DNA from: Methanomassiliicoccales archaeon
GTDB taxonomy: Archaea > Thermoplasmatota > Thermoplasmata > Methanomassiliicoccales > Methanomethylophilaceae
Assembly (NCBI GenBank): GCA_900767505.1
Contig: CAAFZG010000160.1
Span: forward strand, 1 to 8,079
DNA length: 8,079 nt
Direction of reading: 5' to 3'
The translations under genes and the position numbers were made by a program. This document shows, piece by piece, positions 5,768 through 8,079 of the stretch. The notes below the pieces were generated by a model that had not been told where the DNA came from, did not search any database, and was given only the letters and a program-made list of their open reading frames with translations. Position 1 is the stretch's first letter, and each line of letters begins with the position of its first letter.

Positions 5768-6003
5768 ACTCGGAACCGCGATCCGCTTGAAACGGCTCCA
5801 AGCCGCCCCGGGATCGCACGAAAACAACATCCCATTCCGCATGATGTCTGACAACTTGGTCAATGGAACGCAGACCGATATGACCTGACCTTGGAATAAA
5901 ACGGATTAGAGGTTGGAATCGGAAGGACTGATCGGAGAAGTCGGTTCAGTTCAAGAGGAGAGACCTGAACAAACAGTCACAGATTATGAATGTAAAAGAT
6001 GAG
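5768..6003. other. Intergenic stretch without a convincing gene
   Basis: I find no protein gene here. The only marked structure is a nested inverted repeat near the left side (5778-5817). A minus-strand frame enters from 5863 but runs antisense through the prenyltransferase and has no family resemblance. The right end, minus strand, carries CTTTT just past the tRNA-Glu 3' end, which may terminate that transcript. Confidence 0.5.
5778..5817. repeat. Nested inverted repeat downstream of the prenyltransferase gene
   Basis: GCGATCC (5778-5784) pairs with GGATCGC (5811-5817). Inside lies a second hairpin, CGGCT (5793-5797) with AGCCG (5801-5805) around CCA. It starts 10 nt after the stop. There is no T-run behind it, so it may be a 3'-end structure or transcript-stability element rather than a classical terminator. 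Confidence 0.45.
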
Positions 6004-6076
6004 TGCTCCCGTCGGGATTTGAACCCGAGTCGAAGCCTCGAGAGGGCTTCATGATTGGCCGCTACACCACAGGAGC
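6004..6076 (-). tRNA. tRNA-Glu (anticodon CTC)
   Basis: On the minus strand this 73-nt gene folds into a full cloverleaf. The acceptor stem is GCTCCTG/CGGGAGC with discriminator A. The D arm contains the GGCCAATCAT stretch seen in archaeal tRNA-Glu. The anticodon stem is AAGCC/GGCTT around loop CTCTCGA (anticodon CTC, reading GAG). The variable loop is CGAC, and the T arm is TCGGG-TTCAAAT-CCCGA. CCA is not encoded and there is no intron. A TATA-like CTTTATTAAC at 6101-6110 lies about 29 nt upstream. Besides translation, Glu-tRNA feeds tetrapyrrole synthesis in archaea (established knowledge). Confidence 0.95.
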
Positions 6077-6100
6077 AACATTCCTTGGCAAGTATAAGTT

Positions 6101-6110
6101 GTTAATAAAG
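6101..6110 (-). promoter_or_regulatory. Probable TATA box of tRNA-Glu
   Basis: On the minus strand this reads CTTTATTAAC, centred about 29 nt before the mature 5' end at 6076. That matches the spacing at tRNA-Ser. A second candidate, ACTTATACT at 6091-6099, is too close to the gene. Confidence 0.45.
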
Positions 6111-6126
6111 TTTTCTGTCCCGCCGA

Positions 6127-6143
6127 TTTTTCCCGCGGAAAAA
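6127..6143 (-). terminator. AT-rich inverted repeat downstream of nadE, possible terminator
   Basis: TTTTTCC (6127-6133) and GGAAAAA (6137-6143) pair around CGC. On the nadE strand this is preceded by a T5 tract (near 6151-6155), and its right arm reads GGAAAAA. T-tracts after the gene suit archaeal termination, but the hairpin is weak. Confidence 0.35.
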
Positions 6144-6193
6144 CATGATGAAAAAGGGTTGGAAAAGTTTGTTTTCAATAATAGGACTGATTT

Positions 6194-6979
6194 TCAGTAA
6201 TCATCCGGCCTGATCGCAGGTACTCTCTTGTGGGCCATGGACTCAACCTGCTTGCGGATCTCCGCAACCTTCTCGCGCGGCAGTCCGGTATCGGCCGCGA
6301 TCTGCGCATCCGTGCAATCGTGTTCCATGTCGTACAGGATCTCATCCAGGTCGTGATAGGTGATGCCCATCTCGGACTCGTCCGTCTGACCTTCCCACAG
6401 GCCTGCGGACGGGGGCTTGGCGATTATGGGTTCGGGAACCCCGATCAATGCCGCCAGCTGCCTGACCTCGGTCTTGTAGTAGTTCGCAAGAGGCGTGACG
6501 TCGCATGCACCGTCTCCGAACTTGGTGAAGTACCCCATCATGATCTCGCTCTGGTTGGATGTTCCCATGACGATGTAGTTGCGCTTCTTAGCAAGATTGT
6601 ACAGGACGATCATCCTGCAGCGTGCGGAGATGTTCCCCCTTTCCAACGGGGTCTCCTTCCCGGTCAGGAGCACTGCTGCCAATGCATCGACGGCAGGTTG
6701 GATGTCCACGACCTTGTACTCCGTCCCCCAGATGCTGCTGAGCTCGGATGTCGTCTTGTAATCCTCGGCCGGCGTCACCCTGGACGGCATGAAAACATTG
6801 AGGACCCTGTCCGCACCGATCGCATCGACGCAGAGCTTGGTGACCGTGGCAGAATCTATGCCTCCGCTGAGACCGATGACGACTCCGTCGCACCCTATCT
6901 CATCGATGGTCCTCTTTATGAATCCCTCTAGGTTATTCACATCCTCTTTTGTGATATTGGGGATCTTGACTCCTGACAT
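6194..6979 (-). CDS. nadE: NH3-dependent NAD+ synthetase
   Basis: The product is a 261-aa cytosolic enzyme that amidates nicotinic acid adenine dinucleotide to NAD+ using ATP and ammonia, the last step of NAD synthesis. It carries the ATP-pyrophosphatase P-loop S38-G-G-I-D-S43, the G115-N-I-S-A-R-C-R-M motif, GTSNQSEIMMGYFTKFGDGA (139-158) with the following DVTPLANYYKTEVRQLA segment, and a C-terminal KPPSAGLWEGQTDE loop. There is no N-terminal glutaminase domain, so it should use free ammonia or take it from a partner. The TATA-like TAATAAAT (7003-7010, minus strand) lies about 27 nt before ATG 6979. This favours that start over ATG 7018 or TTG 7027, which overlap or lie upstream of the box. 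The gene is divergent from a nitrilase-superfamily gene across 80 nt. Confidence 0.95.
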   Translation of the reverse strand: MSGVKIPNITKEDVNNLEGFIKRTIDEIGCDGVVIGLSGGIDSATVTKLCVDAIGADRVLNVFMPSRVTPAEDYKTTSELSSIWGTEYKVVDIQPAVDALAAVLLTGKETPLERGNISARCRMIVLYNLAKKRNYIVMGTSNQSEIMMGYFTKFGDGACDVTPLANYYKTEVRQLAALIGVPEPIIAKPPSAGLWEGQTDESEMGITYHDLDEILYDMEHDCTDAQIAADTGLPREKVAEIRKQVESMAHKRVPAIRPDDY

Positions 6980-7002
6980 TGGCAAAGCATCTTCCCAACC
7001 CG

Positions 7003-7010
7003 ATTTATTA
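7003..7010 (-). promoter_or_regulatory. TATA box of nadE (leaderless start)
   Basis: Minus-strand TAATAAAT is centred about 27 nt before the ATG at 6979. It sits back-to-back with the TATA box of the divergent amidohydrolase gene. Confidence 0.5.
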
Positions 7011-7029
7011 CTATCCATCTCGGACAAGG

Positions 7030-7037
7030 ATTTTATG
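7030..7037 (+). promoter_or_regulatory. TATA box of the nitrilase-family gene
   Basis: ATTTTATG is centred 26-27 nt before the GTG at 7060 and so predicts a leaderless GTG start. Only about 20 nt separate it from the nadE TATA box, so the two promoters may compete. Confidence 0.5.
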
Positions 7038-7059
7038 TTCTGAAGCCAGATGGGTATGC

Positions 7060-7830
7060 GTGAACTTTCCCTTAGCAGTGTGTCAGCTCAGACCGGTCCC
7101 GGGATCGCCGTCCGAGAATGCAGAGACCGTCATCAAGGTCATGGAATCGGATGAGGCGGACGTCATGGTGTTCCCCGAGATGTTCCTGACCGGATACGGA
7201 TCGCCACTGGACGGTCTGGAAGATGAGGTCGGACGGTCTTTGGGACTGCTTTCCGACAAATGCCGCGAACTGGACAAGGCCGTATGCATAGGGACACCGA
7301 GATTCGGTTCGGACGGTCTCTTCAATTCCCTCGCATTCCTTTCGCCTGACGGGGACACTTACTACGACAAGGCGCATCTGGCCCGCTTCGGGATCTATTC
7401 CGAGGACGGTTTCTCCGACGGACAGAAGCCTGCAATGGGTTCGTACCACGGCGTCCTGTTCGGCATGTGCATCTGCTACGATGTGTTCTTCCCGGAGATC
7501 CTCCATGGATGCTCTCTCAGAGGCGCATCCGTGAACATATGCGCCGCAGCATCCGCTGTCCAGTCCAAGAGGTTCCTGGACACTGTGCTTCCGGCAAGGG
7601 CCCTGGAGAACGTCACATACCTGGCCTATGCCAACAACATCGGGGCGATGAACGACTGCGGGATGCACGGATGCTCCAGGATCCTGAATCCATTCGGCGA
7701 TGTCATGTCCGGATGCGGGACCGAGGAGCATGTGGCGATAGCCGATATCGACCTGGAGGCTCTGGAAGATGCCCGTGACATACGTCAGCATCTTGAAAAC
7801 TACAGAACCGACGTGGATTGGGGTGTTTGA
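7060..7830 (+). CDS. Carbon-nitrogen hydrolase (nitrilase superfamily), probable amidase
   Basis: The product is 256 aa with the complete nitrilase-superfamily catalytic set: E40 in VFPEMFLTGY, K104 in YYDKAHL and C139 in MCICYDVFFPE, plus a probable second Glu at E115. Such enzymes cleave amide or nitrile C-N bonds and release ammonia. No signal peptide or membrane segment is seen. No ATG lies in frame near the N-terminus. GTG 7060 fits the TATA spacing and starts the first beta strand (NFPLAVCQLRP) where the family expects it; a TTG at 6979 would overlap nadE's own start. The substrate cannot be told. Candidates are omega-amidase-like, carbamoyl-amine or glutaminase activity. The divergent neighbour is an ammonia-dependent NAD+ synthetase, and in fused NAD+ synthetases a domain of this same family supplies the ammonia, so a partnership is possible but unproven. 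Confidence 0.88.
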   Translation: MNFPLAVCQLRPVPGSPSENAETVIKVMESDEADVMVFPEMFLTGYGSPLDGLEDEVGRSLGLLSDKCRELDKAVCIGTPRFGSDGLFNSLAFLSPDGDTYYDKAHLARFGIYSEDGFSDGQKPAMGSYHGVLFGMCICYDVFFPEILHGCSLRGASVNICAAASAVQSKRFLDTVLPARALENVTYLAYANNIGAMNDCGMHGCSRILNPFGDVMSGCGTEEHVAIADIDLEALEDARDIRQHLENYRTDVDWGV

Positions 7831-7862
7831 ACCGTCATATCACTCTTCGAATATCAGAAAAA

Positions 7863-7870
7863 TTTTAATA
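7863..7870 (+). promoter_or_regulatory. TATA box of tRNA-Ser
   Basis: TTTTAATA, preceded by a purine-rich BRE-like CAGAAAAA, is centred about 30 nt before the mature tRNA 5' end at 7897. Transcription would start a few bases upstream of the tRNA. Confidence 0.6.
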
Positions 7871-7896
7871 AGACAACCAATTCCTCCGACTTGAAA

Positions 7897-7983
7897 GCCG
7901 AGATGGCCCAGCCCGGTAAGGCGCGAGCCTGGAAAGCTCGTGGGAACTTTCCCTCGGGAGTTCAAATCTCCCTCTCGGCGCCA
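7897..7983 (+). tRNA. tRNA-Ser (anticodon GGA)
   Basis: This is a class II tRNA with a complete cloverleaf. The acceptor stem is GCCGAGA/TCTCGGC with discriminator G. The D arm is GCC...GGC. The anticodon stem is CGAGC/GCTCG around CTGGAAA (anticodon GGA, reading UCC and UCU). The long variable arm has stem GGGAA/TTCCC, and the T arm is GGGAG-TTCAAAT-CTCCC. The long variable arm and G73 are the known serine identity features. CCA is encoded at 7981-7983, unlike in the tRNA-Glu of this window. There is no intron. Confidence 0.97.
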
Positions 7984-7993
7984 TTCTTACTTA

Positions 7994-8079
7994 TTATTCC
8001 CAATTTATCGGTGACCGCAAGGTCTGAAAACCATCGAACTTTATGAATTTGTGCATAGCATCCGCTATCCATGTCTGTC
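7994..8079 (-). CDS. Possible C-terminal end of a gene entering from the right
   Basis: On the minus strand, a frame open from the right edge reads QTWIADAMHKFIKFDGFQTL, then RSPINWE, and ends in tandem TAA TAA stops 10 nt beyond the tRNA-Ser CCA. The composition and double stop look like a true C-terminus, but 27 residues are too few to name a family. A plus-strand ATG at 8047 also opens to the edge (MNLCIASAIHVC) and is the competing reading. Confidence 0.35.
   Translation of the reverse strand, partial: QTWIADAMHKFIKFDGFQTLRSPINWE

Noticed and set aside
5838..5960. Box C/D or H/ACA guide RNA in the gap after the prenyltransferase (ATGATGT, CTGA and ACA motifs)
   Set aside because: The box spacing does not fit: CTGA follows ATGATGT at once, leaving no guide, and no convincing paired pocket precedes the ACA.
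6230..6931. Plus-strand frame of 233 codons
   Set aside because: It is antisense to nadE, whose motifs are unambiguous.
7072..7791. Minus-strand frame of 239 codons
   Set aside because: It is antisense to the nitrilase-family gene with intact catalytic residues.
1..8079. Mobile element, CRISPR array or defence system
   Set aside because: I found no transposase or integrase motif, no regularly spaced repeats and no tRNA-adjacent direct repeat suggesting integration.

Overview
The window looks archaeal, most likely Thermoplasmatota and plausibly a Methanomassiliicoccales-type methanogen (inference, no phylogeny run). Four things point that way. There is a digeranylgeranylglyceryl-phosphate synthase of archaeal ether-lipid synthesis. 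TATA boxes sit about 25 nt before start codons with almost no leader. The two tRNAs are archaeal in form. All eight complete genes stop with TGA and none with TAG, as expected where TAG is scarce or decoded as pyrrolysine.

Layout. 1-1127 (-): most of an unknown protein with a basic N-terminus and a very acidic tail, running off the left edge. 1241-1624 (-): a NikR-type ribbon-helix-helix regulator. 1718-2500 (+): a ZIP9-like metal transporter, divergent from the regulator, with a perfect 17-bp palindrome between them. 2598-3524 (+): a TerC-family membrane protein. 3637-4194 (+): a SatP/YaaH acetate transporter. 4195-4761 (-): a thymidylate-kinase-like P-loop kinase whose stop codon abuts that of satP. 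4952-5767 (+): a UbiA-family lipid prenyltransferase. 5768-6003: no convincing gene, one nested inverted repeat. 6004-6076 (-): tRNA-Glu(CTC). 6194-6979 (-): ammonia-type NAD+ synthetase. 7060-7830 (+): a nitrilase-superfamily amidohydrolase, divergent from nadE. 7897-7983 (+): tRNA-Ser(GGA) with encoded CCA. 7994-8079 (-): a possible C-terminal end of another gene.

How the genes may work together. The regulator, ZIP and TerC genes form a likely metal-homeostasis block: a metal-sensing repressor, an importer and a possible exporter. The regulator keeps three of the four classical NikR nickel ligands, but Ala replaces the fourth His. SatP would bring in acetate for carbon assimilation. The kinase and prenyltransferase are housekeeping (nucleotides, lipids). 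NadE and the nitrilase-like protein share a divergent promoter; fused together, these two domain types make the glutamine-dependent NAD+ synthetases of other organisms, so a functional link is possible but unproven.

No mobile element, CRISPR array or obvious defence system is visible. The most notable local signal is the variant NikR / palindrome / ZIP9-like unit. A consistent leaderless-promoter pattern also resets several start codons to positions downstream of the longest ORF.
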